Shown piece after piece: positions 52,601 through 63,247 of a stretch of 64,000 nt of DNA. The translations under genes were made by a program, and so were the position numbers. Every line of letters begins with the position of its first letter. The stretch's first letter is position 1. Origin of the DNA: Eutreptiella sp. 'Long Island Sound 2002' (lineage: Eukaryota; Euglenozoa; Euglenophyceae; Eutreptiales; Eutreptiaceae). The stretch lies in assembly GCA_964036045.1 (NCBI GenBank), contig OZ038391.1:46038711-46102710 (forward strand), written 5' to 3'. The notes below the pieces were generated by a model, which was not told the origin of the DNA, did not search any database, and saw only the letters and a list, made by a program, of their open reading frames with translations.

Positions 52601-55600
52601 CAGAAAATGCATCACTTGCCATGTATTTGGTGGGGGGAAAAATTGACCATTTTCGATGGTCAAAAAAATTTTCGGCTCCTTTGGCACCAGATTTCATAAT
52701 CACTGATTAATGGTGTCTGTCAATTGAGCCCTTTTCCCAACCCCCCCCCCCAGTTTTGGGAGGCTCTATTGACCTCCCCCCCACCTTTGCGTGGCACTCC
52801 ATCCCGCCATTGCCAACTCTATCCAGCCCAAGCCCACTCCATTTTGTGCACTCCAAGGGACCCCCCGTAGGCACCTAAAGAGAGCATTCCATGCTCTGAC
52901 ATGTCCAATGACTCCGAGGCAACAAGATTTGGTAGGAGACCGCAGTGGGAGGGGGCAATTCAGCGCCCTGGGTTGTGGTGCGATCTCCTGCAACATCCAT
53001 GCAATACCGCCATGAGGGGCATCCCATTAGGTGCACACAGACCATATACCCCATCAGGCAAGTACACGTTTCAGAGTGTAATTTCAGTAATGGCAGCAGA
53101 AACGTACACTGGGCTACACCTCCGGAAGCTCTGCCAAGATGTTGAAGGCTCCAAGGTTCTCTGGTGTCGCTCCGGTCAACAGCAAATCCGTGATGACCAT
53201 CCCAGGGGACAGCAAATGAACCCCAACACCTACCACAAATAGCAGTGGCAAGCTGTAAGCAGAGACAGACGGCGCGAGGAGGAGGGACCAATGGCAACGC
53301 ACCAGGCCACTGAGACCAATGACGAGATGGATATCTGTCAGGAGTGGTACAAATATGAGTACAAGCGGTGCAGGTCACACATATGTAATGGGACAAGAGT
53401 AAGAGCCACAAGATTGTGACCACACATGGAACCGCTCATTCAGCGAAGCCCAGCGCATTGCCAAAGGGATGGCGGCATCCTGTGGCTCCCTCTTCAGTGA
53501 CTTGCTTAGCGGTGCTGCCTTGCGTGGGATGTCTGCTGTGTGATCTACTTGTTGGTCAAGGTCATATCTCTTGGGGTCGTTGGGTTTTATGCCAACAGGG
53601 AGCGTTTTCAGGGGTTGGTGCCTTTGTTGCTTCATTTACGCCTGCCGAGTGTCCCATAGGTGGGGGTATGTGGGGTATATTAAGAAAGCCCTTGAAAAGG
53701 GCTATTTGGAACACCCTGGGTCTGCATGTTGTACTGACGACATGTTTGTGATTGTTGTCCCTTTTGGACGATGCCTGTGGTGCTTGCTGCCTCCTTTTGT
53801 CAACAGGCAGCTACAATGTCTGAATACAAATTCACGTGACGTGCTGTTGCTTCCCCCGATGCACCACAGAAACCTTTGGTGCGCAAAAGAGCGCGCTCTG
53901 GGGGTGCAAACTGGGTGAAGGTGACCCGGGAGCCTCCCAGGCAGGCCAAAAAGCCTCACACCACCGGTTCGCAGCAACCTGCATGTACCCATAAGGAACA
54001 CCAGATTCTGACCACTGCTGAGGCCACTGCTTTTGCAGCCCAGTCTTGGGAATGCAGGGTGGGCACCAGTGAAGAGCCGCTGGCTGCAGGATTGACAAAA
54101 GCTGAAAAAATATGTTCCCAACAATAAGCATGGTGATGTGTGCCCAAATGGGGTCCCCAGCCCTGCCAGAAAAAGACAACACAAACGCCAATTTCGAATA
54201 AGCGTGTATGACATGTTCAGTGCATGTTTGCGTGCCGACTTTGCAGCTCTAATGCTCAAAAATGCGACCACCTAGCCCCCCCCCCCCCCAACCCACACAT
54301 TTCTGAAATGGCCTTTTCTCACAGATTTCGTACAATATACACATACCCCCACCTGTGGAACGAAATTTTGATGCATGGGACAATAATTTAAAAAAACCCT
54401 GAAAAAGTGCGAATTTGCTCCGCGTTGGCTTAAAATGAATGATCCCGAGAGATATGTGTCCCTCACACGTGCATGTTTGGTGAGAGTGAAATGTTTGTCC
54501 AACAAAGAGCTTCTACTATGTGCGGTTCCCCAATGCGCTCCAGGTGCCTGCCCCATGAGAGCACAAGGCTATCCCGAATGCCAAAAAACTGAAAAAACTG
54601 CCAGCCTCCATTACATGAGAACCTCAATCGTGCACTCAAGCTGTTGTCAGTTAAATGTCCATTGCTTGACCGAGACCGCGCGCCTCGTTCGGGGGGGGGG
54701 GGGGGGGGGTTGGCGCTAACGAGGCGGACGGGGGGGGGGGGGGGGAGTTTGGCGCTAACGAGGCGCGCGGGGGGGGGGGGGTTGCGAACAAGGCGCGCGG
54801 GGGGGGGGGTTGGCGCGCTAACGAGGCGCACGCGGGGGGGAATTGGCGCGCTAACGAGGCACGCGGGGGGGGGGGGAATTGGCGCGCCAACGAGGTGCAC
54901 GGGGGGGGGGGGGTTGGCATTGATGAGGCGCGTAGTCCACATACAAGTCCGTGCATACACAAGGCAGTGCACATACAAGCCGGTGCACACAAGGCGGTCT
55001 GTAGCCACCGCAGGAGTCTTCTTATTTAAGGGGCCACAAGCAAGGCGGTACACACACAAGGCGGTACACACACAAGGCGGTGCACACAAAAGGCGGTCTG
55101 TAGCCACCGCAGGAGTCTTGTTATTTAAGGGGCCACAGGCAAGGCGGTACACACAGAACGCGGTATACACAGGAGGAGGAGGAGGAGGAGATGCGGTCCC
55201 CCGGTAGGGCGCCCCCGCGGCACATCCCCATGGTGCCCGCCGGCCCCCCACGGTCTGGAAAGCGACCTTTCACCCCAACCCGTCCGGCTAAGCATCATGG
55301 CGGCGGCTCTCCTCTTCGTCTCCTCCCCTTGTCCCCTGGCCCGCGCTACGTGCATGCACCCGCCCTACACGTAGCCGGATCCCCTCCCAGGGGCACGGAA
55401 TGGGGGGCGAGGCAGAGCGCCGGCTCCACTTCCGGCACGGTCCACCACCCCCCCAAGGGAAGGGGGACGCAGTCTCACGGGTGTGGGCCCTTAGCCGCCA
55501 GGTACTACCGACTGGGCGGCGTTTGGCCGGCGGATCACGGGGGCTTGGTCCGTGGCCCGGTCCCCCCTGGCCCCGGCGCACGGCACTTCTGCCGAAAGTG

Positions 55601-58600
55601 TCCGTGCGCGGGGCCGTCCTCTAGCTCCTTCCGTGCCCCAATCCGCTACGTGTAGGGCCGCACGTCTGCGGAGGGGACACGCAAACCCCCGCCTCGGTGA
55701 ATCCAAAGCGAAAGAGGCCCCCTCGCTTCAGCGGCGGGGGCCTTGGTGGTCCCAAAGCGCAAGAGGCCCCTTCGCCTCAGCGACGGGGGCATGGGTGATC
55801 CCACAGCGAAAGAGGCCCCTTCGCCTCAGCGGCGGGGGCCTCTGTGTCCGAAAGCGAAAGAGGCCCCCTCGCCTCAGCGGCGGAGGCCTTGGTGGTCCCA
55901 AAGCGCAAGAGGCCCCTTCGCCTCAGCGGCGGGGGCCTTGGTGATCCCAAAGCGAAGGAGGCCCCCTCGCCTCAGCGGCGGGGGCCTCGGTGTCCGAAAG
56001 CGAAAGAGGCCCCCTCGCCTCAGCGGAGGGGGCCTCGGTGGTCCCAAAGCCAAGGAGGCCCCCTCGCCTCAGCGGCGGGGGCCTCGGTGTCCGAAAGCGA
56101 AAGAGGCCCCCTCGCCTCAGCGGAGGGGGCCTCGGTGGTCACAAAGCCAAGGAGGCCCCCTCGCCTCAGCGGCGGGGGCCTCGGTGTCCGAAAGCGAAGG
56201 AGGCCCCCCTCGCCTCAGCAAAGGGGGCCTCGGTGGTCCCAAGCGAAGGAGGCCCCCTCGCCTCAGCGGCGGGGGCCTCGGTGGTCCCAAAGCGAAGGAG
56301 GCCCCCTCGCCTCAGCGGAGGGGGCCTCGGTGGTCCCAAAGCCAAGGAGGCCCCCTCGCCTCAGCGGCGGGGGCCTCGGTGGTCCCAAAGCGAAGGAGGC
56401 CCCCTCGCCTCAGCGACGGGGGCCTCGGTGGTCCCAAAGCCAAAAAGGCCCCCTCGCCTCAGCGGCGGGGACCTCGATGGTCCCAAAGCGAAGGAGGCCC
56501 CCTCGCCTCAGCGGCGGGGGCCTCGATGGTCCGAAAGCCAAAGAGGCCCCCACCGCCTCAGCGGCGGGGGCCTCGATGGTCCCCAAGCGAAGAAGGCCCC
56601 CTTGCCTCAGCGGAGGGGGCCTCGGTGAACCCAAAGCGAAAGAGGCCCCCTTGCCTCAGCGGCGGGGGCCTCGATGATCCGAAAGCCAAGGAGGACCCCT
56701 CGCCTCAGCGGCGGGGGCCTCGATGGTCCCAGAGCGAAGGAGGCCCCCTCGCCTCAGCGGAGGGGGCCTCGGTGGTTCCAAAGCGAAGGAGGCCCCCTCG
56801 CCTCTGCGGCGGGGGCCTCGGTGATCCCAAAGCCAAGGAGGCCCCCTCGCCTCAGCGGCGGGGGCCTCGATGGTCCCAAAGCGAAGGAGGCCCCCTCGCC
56901 TCAGCGGCGGGGGCCTCGATGGTCCCAAAGCCAAAGAGGCCCCCTCGCCTCAGCGGCGGGGGCCTCGGTGGTCCCAAAGCGAAGGAGGCCCCCTCGCCTC
57001 AGCGGCGGGGGCCTCGGTGGTCCCAAAGCGAAGGAGGCCCCCTCGCCTCAGCAGAGGGGGCCTCGATGGTCCGGAAGCCAAGTGTGGGGGAAGGAAAAAT
57101 ACCTGACGAACCCACGGGGCGTCCCTATCCCCCCGCGGCCCAGGCAGGACCGGAGGGACTCGGGTGTAACCGCCGCTGTGTGGGGGAAGGAAAAATACCT
57201 GACGAACGCACGGGGCGTCCCCATCCCCCCGCGGCCCAGGCTGGACCGGAGGGACTCGGGTGTAACCGCCGCTGTGTGGGGGAAGGAAAAATACCTGACG
57301 AACCCACGGGGCGTCCCTATCCCCCCGCGGCCCAGGCTGGACCGGAGGGACTCGGGTGTAACCGCCGCTGTGTGGGGGCAGGAAAAATACCTGTCGAACC
57401 CATGGGGCGTCCCTATCCCCCCGCGGCCCAGGCTGGACCGGAGGGACTCGGGTGTAACCGCCGCTGTGTGGGGGAAGGAAAAATACCTGACGAACCCACG
57501 GGGCGTCCCTATCCCCCCGCGGCCCAGGCTGGACCGGAGGGACTCGGGTGTAACCGCCGCTGTGTGGGGGAAGGAAAAATACCTGACGAACCCACGGGGC
57601 GTCCCTATCCCCCGCGGCCCAGGCTGGACCGGAGGGACTCGGGTGTAACCGCCGCTGTGTGGGGGAAGGAAAAATACTTGACGAACCCACGGGGCGTCCC
57701 TATCCCCCCGCGGCCCAGGCTGGACCGGAGGGACTCGGGTGTAACCGCCGCTGTGTGGGGGAAGGAAAAATACCTGTCGAACCCACGGGGCGTCCCTATC
57801 CCCCCGCGGCCCAGGCTGGACCGGAGGGACTCGGGTGTAACCGCCGTTGTGTGGGGGAAAGAAAAATACCTGACTACACACAAGGCGGTCTGTAGCCACC
57901 GCAGGAGTCTTGTTATTTAAGGGGCCACAAGCAAGGCGGTACACACACAAGGCGGTCTGTAGCCACCGCAGGAGTCTTGTTATTTAAGGGGCCACAGGCA
58001 AGGCGGTACACACAGAACGCGGTATACACACAAGGCGGTCTGTAGCCACCGCAGGAGTCTTGTTATTTAAGGGGCCACAAGCAAGGCGGTACACACACAA
58101 GGCGGTACACACACAAGGCGGTACACACACAAGGCGGTGCACACAAAAGGCGGTCTGTAGCCACCGCAGGAGTCTTGTTATTTAAAGGGCCACAGGCAAG
58201 GCGGTACACACAGAACGCGGTATACACACAAGGCGGTCTGTAGCCACCGCAGGAGTCTTGTTATTTAAGGGGCCACAAGCAAGGCGGTACACACACAAGG
58301 CAGTGCACACAAAAGGCGGTCTTTAGCCACCGCAGGAGTCTTTTTATTTAAGGGGCCACAGGCAAGGCGGTGTATACACAAGCCGGTGCAGATTCAAGGC
58401 GGTGCATACACAAGGCGGTGCACACAAAAGGCGGTCGGTAGCCACCGCAGGAGGCTTGTTATTCAAGGGGGGTGCGCGGGTGTCCCCTGCATTGAGCGAA
58501 GCGAGCCGAAGTTGAGGGAGGTCCACATACAAGGCGGTGCATAAGGGGGGGGGGGGGTGGCACACTAGCCAGGCGAGGGGGGGGGTTTGGCGCTAACGAG

Positions 58601-61600
58601 GGGCAATGGGGGGGGGGGGTTGGCGTTGACGAGGCGCACGGGGGGGGGGGTTGGCGCAGGGGGCGTTTGGCGCTAACGAGGCGCACGGGGGGGGGGGGGG
58701 GGGTTGGCGCTAACGAGGCGCACGGGGGGGGGGGTTTGGCGTTAACGAGGCGCACAGGGGGGGGGGGGGTTGGCGCTAACGAGGCGCGCGGGGGGGGGGG
58801 GGAGTTTGGAGCTAACGAGGCGCATGGGGGGGGGGGGGGGTTGGCGCTAACGAGGCGCGTGCCGTGCCCGATTTGCGCCTTGTATAACGAGGCGCGCAGT
58901 TTCAGCCAAACAAAGGTTAAAGGGGGGGGCAGGAGGTGAAAATGGTTACATGACCCCTGCGGTATTAGGAATCCCAAGATAGGGGAGGTATTTTTCTTCC
59001 AGTGCCTTCGGGGCCAGCCCTCAATGTAGGCTCTAGGCCTTGCCCGACCCACACTACCTTGAGCCCGGAGGGGCCGGAGCGCGCACAAGGGGTGGGGGGG
59101 GAGCGGGAGGAGGAGCTGCCGGTGATCGGCGCGGGCCCCCTACCAACGGATCGCCGGGAAAGGGTGCCCACTCCCCGTGTCTCCACCACACGGATAGGGA
59201 TGCAAGAGCACAAACTAGACTAGCCACGTCCATCCCGGGCGAAGGATGAATTGGGCCTAGTCTAGTCTCCAAGCCAACGCCCCTGCTAAACCGGGATACC
59301 TCGGCGACAGACCCAACCTGGGGATGGAACCCTGGTCGAGCGGTCGCATAGAGGCCCCCGCCCAGCATGGCGTGTCTAGGCGGCTTGTCTGATCGTCGGA
59401 CGCTGACGGTAGGTATTCGTGGACCTTAGTGACAGCTAGAGTCGCGCAAAACAGAGCTAAGCGTGCAAGGCGCAAGTGGTGTACCAAAGCGGGTCCCCAT
59501 CGGATAGGTGTTCATGGGACGACCACCCCGTCTCCCGCTTGTAGATAGAGCAAAGCGTGCAAAGCGCAGGTGGTGTACCAAAGCGGGTTCCCATCGGATA
59601 GGTGTTCACGGGATGCCCGCCCCACCATGTGCTCGTAGACAGACAAGAGCAAAACGTGCAAAGCGCAGATACCTGGGAAAGGTGACAGTGTTCCTACTTG
59701 CTGAGCAAAGGTGGACACGGGTTATCCACTGCCAAATCCCCGGTACGTGGAGAGAGCCCCCATGCCCGCAACCCGATCGCTCTAGCGCCCAGCATCACGG
59801 CGTGGCGGGTGGCCTACCGGGAATTGGCTGAAGATCTGCTGAGCATAGCAAAGTCGCGGCAGCGAGTCTGCCCCCCTTTTCCGGTCCGTTCGCGCGAGGA
59901 AGACCCCACCAGGCCTCCACACCACGTCAAGGTGCCCGGCCCCAGGGGTTGGAGGGGGTGGATGGGGGGGGGGGGGCATCAATTTTAGACCTAGCTGAGG
60001 CAGTGGTCCCTTACTCCCAGTGCAACCGCATCTTATCCCGCCGGCTCTAGCGTGGAACACATTGCAACAAGATTGGAGGCATCTTGTTGCATAAGATGAA
60101 TCCAAGCTTGCGCAACCCAACCTGGTGCTTGTGATGAGGCACCGAGGTGCTGTCATCCTTGGCAAGCACAATGGCAGACAGAGATGTTACAAGTACCCGG
60201 TGTGTTTGGGTTGCAGGTCGCTTGTGTTGCTGTATCACTACTACGCATTGCTACGTGGATAATCCCAACAGAAAGTCGCCATGTGCAGTACCCGAATTCG
60301 TGTGTGCCAATGAGGAGAGGATCCAAGAGTCACGCAAAAGATGCAGCGAAATGCTTGGGAAAACAGGGTGAGCGAGGTCGAATTCAGGTAATAGTGGCCT
60401 TGGTGGCCCAGGCATGACGGGGGGCACAACAAAAGTGCATTTGCCCAAGCTGCGGCGCGGAGTGGGCAAGTGGCAAATCCCTTTCCACTGAGCGGTGCTT
60501 AAACGACTATCAAGCAGTCAGGTGCAGCAGTGTAGGGCTGTGCACAGCGGCTTACGGGGAGGTGTGCACAGCTGTGTGGTGAGGCAGCAGCTGCATGTTG
60601 TGCACAGAGGCAGCTCCGGACATAAAAATCAGTGAGTTGGAAAAAGCTGTGATTCACCATCCGCTGGTGCATCACCCATATTAATCCCGAATCAGAAATA
60701 ATTGTCTGCAGCTCTGATTCAGGATGGTGGGTGGAAAACGGAACACGAGGAGCCGGACGATGCCCCGATTTGTTTGTGTGCTCGTGCCAGTCGGGGAAGG
60801 ATGCAAGAGGACGAGGACAACAGCAGAGTGGCTACTGGCGAGGTGACCTCAGCCGGAAGCAGCACGAGAGGAGGCATGCCTGTTTCTTTGCTCTCTTCAC
60901 ACAATGTCTTTGTCAATTGCACGAGAGCCGCCTTGGTAGACCCATAGGCCGCATACAGAGGGGTGGCATCCCCTGTTCAAAGAAGACACAAACTACTGGG
61001 GCCCCGAGCTGGGAGCGAAAAAACGCGGATCATTCTTACGAGAGCTCTGTTGCACAGGAGGTAAAACTTGGCAGGCTGGCCTGCGGGTCGCCAGTGACGT
61101 AACCAGAAATATAACGTGTCAGGAGTGCCATGTGTCGTCATCAGCAGTCATCAGAAGTATCAACCACTAAGTATCAATGACTAAGCAACGCACCCTTCCC
61201 ACTGTGTGTGGGGGTGTCATGAAAGCTCACGGCACTCATTGTTTCCCCCCCACTTTGCGCAAGAAGCTCTGATACGCACCGCGCGGTCAGAGGCCTCTGT
61301 GGCAAGTGTTGTAGACGAACGTCAACGGCAAGCAGCAGCGAATACACATCATTACACACAAACCCACACCCAAACCGACCTGTCGCTCCTGCGCCGTCCA
61401 TATTGAAGATATGCCCGTACCCCTGGTCTGTCATAAGTTTCAAAGCCGCTTGAGTGCACAGCAAAGACCCAACAAGATTAGTGGTCACGGTTCCGGCAAT
61501 CTGCAACGAAGATGAAGCCGGGATGAAAGCTGAAGGAGGTGGCGATGCGCGCTTTGCATAAGGAGAGTGGTTCTGGGTCTGGGTTTGAATGCGAATACGG

Positions 61601-63247
61601 ATTTGGATCAGCATTTTGGTCATGGATCTGCGTTGAGATGGGTTCTGGTTTTGCTTTGACGGCTGAGCCACCTAATCTCATTGAATGGCGCTTGCAAGCG
61701 ACATAAGACCCTCATTGCACAATGAACTATTGACGGCCCCGCGTATGCTTCCCCAAAACCCCGTCGTTCAGACAAAAGTTGGTCACGGTGCCCGCGTGTT
61801 CTATGGTGCTGCAAATCTTACTGCTGTCGCCTTGAGTGGTGTCATCTCCGTGGGAGGGTGGCGGGATTGATGCAGGAGGGAAGGATGCCAGCCCGTCTCC
61901 TCGGCTTCAACCAAAGTTAACTGGTGCCGAAATTCAAAAATTGACACAATTGTCAAAAACGAACGGTTCGCCTCCGGCCATGCTGAACCATCAGACCTCT
62001 TCTTGGCTCAAATCGGCCAACTTTTCCTTTTTCGAACTGATAGTGCCCGCGTTATTGATCCACAAGTCCACAGCCCCGAGCTGGTCCACGGAAAATTTGG
62101 CCAATTCGTCCACGTCTGCCCCCTTCGACACATCCGCCGCGCAACCTGTGACCTGTGCACCTGCAGTGACAGGGAATTCAAGATGCCTGGAAATGCAGTT
62201 TGGCTGAACACTCTACAAACACACAGGCACAAAACCTCTCGTGCACCGGTGACCCGTGTTTTGACACCACAGGCTCTCGAACCCTGCATAATTTTTGCTA
62301 CTGCAGGCCCCTATATCAAAGCATTCCTTTGCCCAATCTTTCTGGTTTCGAACTGGCAACGTTTCCGAGTATTGGTTGGGGTGAAACAGGGGCAATTGTC
62401 GGGGGCAGAAAAATGCGGAGACATATGGGAATATGCGGAGATGTGCAGAAATATGCGGAAGTAAGCAGAGGCATACTTCCGAAGAGAGCGGAGATGTGCA
62501 GGAATTTGCGGAAGTAAGAGGGGAGAGACACAGAGAGAGGGCGAGACCCCCAGTAAAAGTCCATTTGTTTTTCATTTTGTGTTCGACTGTCTTCTAAAAA
62601 CCGAGTTGTATTGTGGATATTTACTCTGCGTTCTTGATTATGGACCATTGCACATCCATCTTTGTTTTGTGCACTGAAGCTCCCTCAATGGTTGTATTCT
62701 GCTCCTTAGAGGAGGCTGCTTTGGGTTGCATTTCAATTGTTTGGGAACAGCAGCTTCTCAAAGAATTTTGAATAGCAGAGATGTTTGGAGTGGGGGGGGG
62801 GGGCTGCCATACTTCCGGGGGGTCGCAGACGGTTGATCCATTTGCACGCCGTTTATCAGCCACTCCGTTGCGAACACACCCTGTTTCCCAGAGATTTCCG
62901 GGGGGCAGCAAGATTCTTCCTGGTCGTCTGCGGCAGCACTCGAAAAAATGCGGAAGCGTTTGGGAAGCATGCAGAAATGTGCGAAAACATGCCGAAATGT
63001 AAATCTGCTGAAATGGGTGGAACTGTGCGGAAACACGCGAAAATCGCCCCGAATCCCGGGCAATGCCGGCAGACTTATTGGAACCTCCTTCCCCAATCCC
63101 CATCCGTTCCCCATCATCACCCCAATGCACCTGGAATGAATGTCCTCAGCTCCTCCAGAGTGGCATCCACAGACTTCTGTGACCGAGATGTGATGACCAC
63201 GCGGTCCCCTCTCTTGAGGAACTCCCGGGCCAAGGCTTTGCCAACAC
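49504..63247 (-). CDS. NYC1: Chlorophyll(ide) b reductase, NYC1 type (5' exons outside window or unseen)
   Basis: NYC1 is a thylakoid short-chain dehydrogenase that reduces chlorophyll b to 7-hydroxymethyl chlorophyll a with NADPH, the first step in chlorophyll b and LHCII turnover. Seven exons on the minus strand join in frame to ~309 residues: 63131-63247, 61997-62160, 61380-61500, 60880-60972, 53120-53229, 51366-51500 and 49504-49695. Visible motifs in order are VGKALAREFLKRGDRVVI (nucleotide-binding helix), LWINNAG, VTTNLVGSLLC, GHIFNMDGAGATG, YGSTK (catalytic Tyr and Lys), VGVHLLSPGMV, YLVPRIR and a C-terminal hydrophobic helix LTVAYVVAMGSLFVTLSKIL. The C-terminal membrane segment favours NYC1 over its relative NOL. 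The exon carrying TGxxxG and the transit peptide is not found below 64000. Introns total ~12.8 kb, with one of 7.65 kb. Confidence 0.9.
49696..53119 (-). other. NYC1 introns between exons e, f and g
   Basis: Intron 51501-53119 (1.6 kb) contains a patch with G and C runs near 52427-52470 and 52741. Intron 49696-51365 (1.7 kb) shows no repeat I recognise. Long ORFs in both are not domain-like. Confidence 0.75.
51366..51500 (-). CDS. NYC1: NYC1 exon f
   Basis: The acceptor is ACGTCTCCAG and the donor GTCTGG, exactly 45 codons in phase 0. It encodes NVSSYLVPRIRSVEGSGQYI, RYLTNVRV and FAKRWDRFFDK. The VPR-R-V-GSG spacing matches the post-catalytic part of NYC1. Confidence 0.88.
53120..53229 (-). 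CDS. NYC1: NYC1 exon e
   Basis: The acceptor is TTTGTGGTAG and the donor GTGTAG. It encodes VGVHLLSPGMVITDLLLTGA and TPENLGAFNILAELPE. The SPGMV-TDLL motif is characteristic of the NYC1/NOL family. It lies 7.65 kb from exon d. Confidence 0.9.
54690..54932. repeat. G-tract array 1: TTGGCGCTAACGAGGCGCACG plus G10-18
   Basis: About seven degenerate units of TTGGCGC(GC)TAACGAGGCGC(A/G)CG are each followed by a long G run. The same unit forms array 2 at 58545-58860. The two arrays bracket all other minisatellites of this intron. Confidence 0.92.
54935..55165. repeat. CACAAGGCGGT / TTATTTAAGGGGCCACA repeat, left block
   Basis: Units of GGCGGTCTGTAGCCACCGCA followed by GGAGTCTTSTTATTTAAGGG and short ACACACAAGGCGGT linkers begin at 54991 and 55088. 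Each unit contains the inverted repeat GCGGT/ACCGC. The same repeat resumes at 57880. Confidence 0.9.
55691..57080. repeat. 49-bp minisatellite, about 28 units, each with a GAGGCCCCC/GGGGGCCTC hairpin
   Basis: The unit is GAGGCCCCCTCGCCTCAGCG, GCGGGGGCCTCGGTGGTCCC, AAAGCGAAG. Starts are 49 bp apart (for example 56891, 56940 and 56989). The ends of the first 31 bases are perfect 9-bp inverted repeats. Because 49 is not a multiple of three and the unit lacks stops, all forward frames stay open, which creates a spurious 725-residue ORF. Confidence 0.96.
57081..57875. repeat. 97-bp minisatellite, about eight units
   Basis: Each unit starts TGTGGGGGAAGGAAAAATAC and continues through ACGGGGCGTCCC, GCGGCCCAGGCTGGACCGGA and GGGACTCGGGTGTAACCGCC. 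Unit starts at 57081 and 57178 are 97 bp apart; one unit lacks a C. Units are nearly identical, so the array is young or homogenised. Confidence 0.96.
57880..58470. repeat. CACAAGGCGGT / TTATTTAAGGGGCCACA repeat, right block
   Basis: About seven more units of the repeat at 54935, spaced 67-115 bp apart by variable numbers of ACACACAAGGCGGT linkers. It precedes G-tract array 2, so the order of repeat types mirrors the left side. Confidence 0.92.
58545..58860. repeat. G-tract array 2: TTGGCGCTAACGAGGCGCACG plus G10-20
   Basis: About eight units of the same type as array 1, with G runs up to about 20. Frames rich in Gly and Thr/Arg here are repeat artefacts. Confidence 0.92.
59455..59680. repeat. 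~95-bp tandem repeat, two full units and a partial third
   Basis: AAAGCGTGCAAAGCGCAGGT and GGTGTACCAAAGCGGG, TCCCATCGGATAGGTGTTCA recur from about 59458 and 59552; a third partial start lies near 59653. It is inside the large NYC1 intron. Confidence 0.85.
60880..60972 (-). CDS. NYC1: NYC1 exon d (active site), followed by a probable GC donor
   Basis: The acceptor is TTTGAACAG. It encodes DATPLYAAYGSTKAALVQLT and KTLCEESKET, with the catalytic YxxxK as YGSTK. The frame fits exon e only if the exon ends at ACAG before GCATGC, giving a GC-AG intron. A GT donor 33 bp further on would put extra residues before exon e and leave its phase unmatched. Confidence 0.85.
60973..61379 (-). other. NYC1 intron c-d (407 bp)
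   Basis: GT donor (GTCGGT) and AG acceptor. It contains a short ATCAGNAGT / TCAACCACTAAGTATCAATG duplication near 61141-61185. No gene is inside. Confidence 0.8.
61380..61500 (-). CDS. NYC1: NYC1 exon c
   Basis: The acceptor is TCGTTGCAG and the donor GTCGGT. It encodes IAGTVTTNLVGSLLCTQAAL and YGHIFNMDGAGAT, the stretch most diagnostic of chlorophyll(ide) b reductases. It ends with one base of a split Gly codon. Confidence 0.92.
61997..62160 (-). CDS. NYC1: NYC1 exon b
   Basis: The acceptor is TCACTGCAG and the donor GTCTGA. It encodes AQVTGCAADVSKGADVDELA then GAVDLWINNAGTISS, the SDR NNAG motif that stabilises the central sheet. It ends in phase 0. Confidence 0.9.
62161..63130 (-). other. 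NYC1 intron a-b (970 bp) with ATGCGGA/TGTGCGGA repeats
   Basis: GT donor (GTGCAT) and AG acceptor. Two patches (62410-62520 and 62945-63050) repeat the 9-12 bp motif ATGCGGARATRTGCRGAAAT in degenerate form. No exon is inside. Confidence 0.8.
63131..63247 (-). CDS. NYC1: NYC1 exon a (first visible)
   Basis: The acceptor is GTCTGTTCAG and the donor GTGCAT. It encodes VGKALAREFLKRGDRVVITS and RSQKSVDATLEELRTFIP. It starts with two bases of a split Gly codon and ends with one base, matching the next exon. Gly, Ala and Arg of the SDR cofactor region are visible. Confidence 0.88.

Larger units (their letters stand above)
53230..60879 (-). other. 7.65-kb NYC1 intron filled with minisatellites
   Basis: It runs from the GC donor after exon d to the TAG acceptor before exon e. 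It holds two G-tract arrays, a 49-bp array, a 97-bp array and many copies of a GGCGGTCTGTAGCC repeat, each listed separately. No nested gene was recognised. Confidence 0.8.

Noticed and set aside
53416-54127. Plus-strand ORFs with some normal-looking residues inside the large NYC1 intron
   Set aside because: They are short, in several frames and without a recognisable domain. A nested gene cannot be excluded but is not supported.
55743-57920. A 725-residue ORF plus several 200-320 residue ORFs on both strands
   Set aside because: They are produced by 49-bp and 97-bp minisatellites without stops and lie inside a NYC1 intron. No domain-like sequence.
61174-61671. The 165-residue ORF containing NYC1 exon c taken as a complete gene
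   Set aside because: Only residues encoded by 61380-61500 match the family. The flanks are intron sequence with proper splice sites at the edges.
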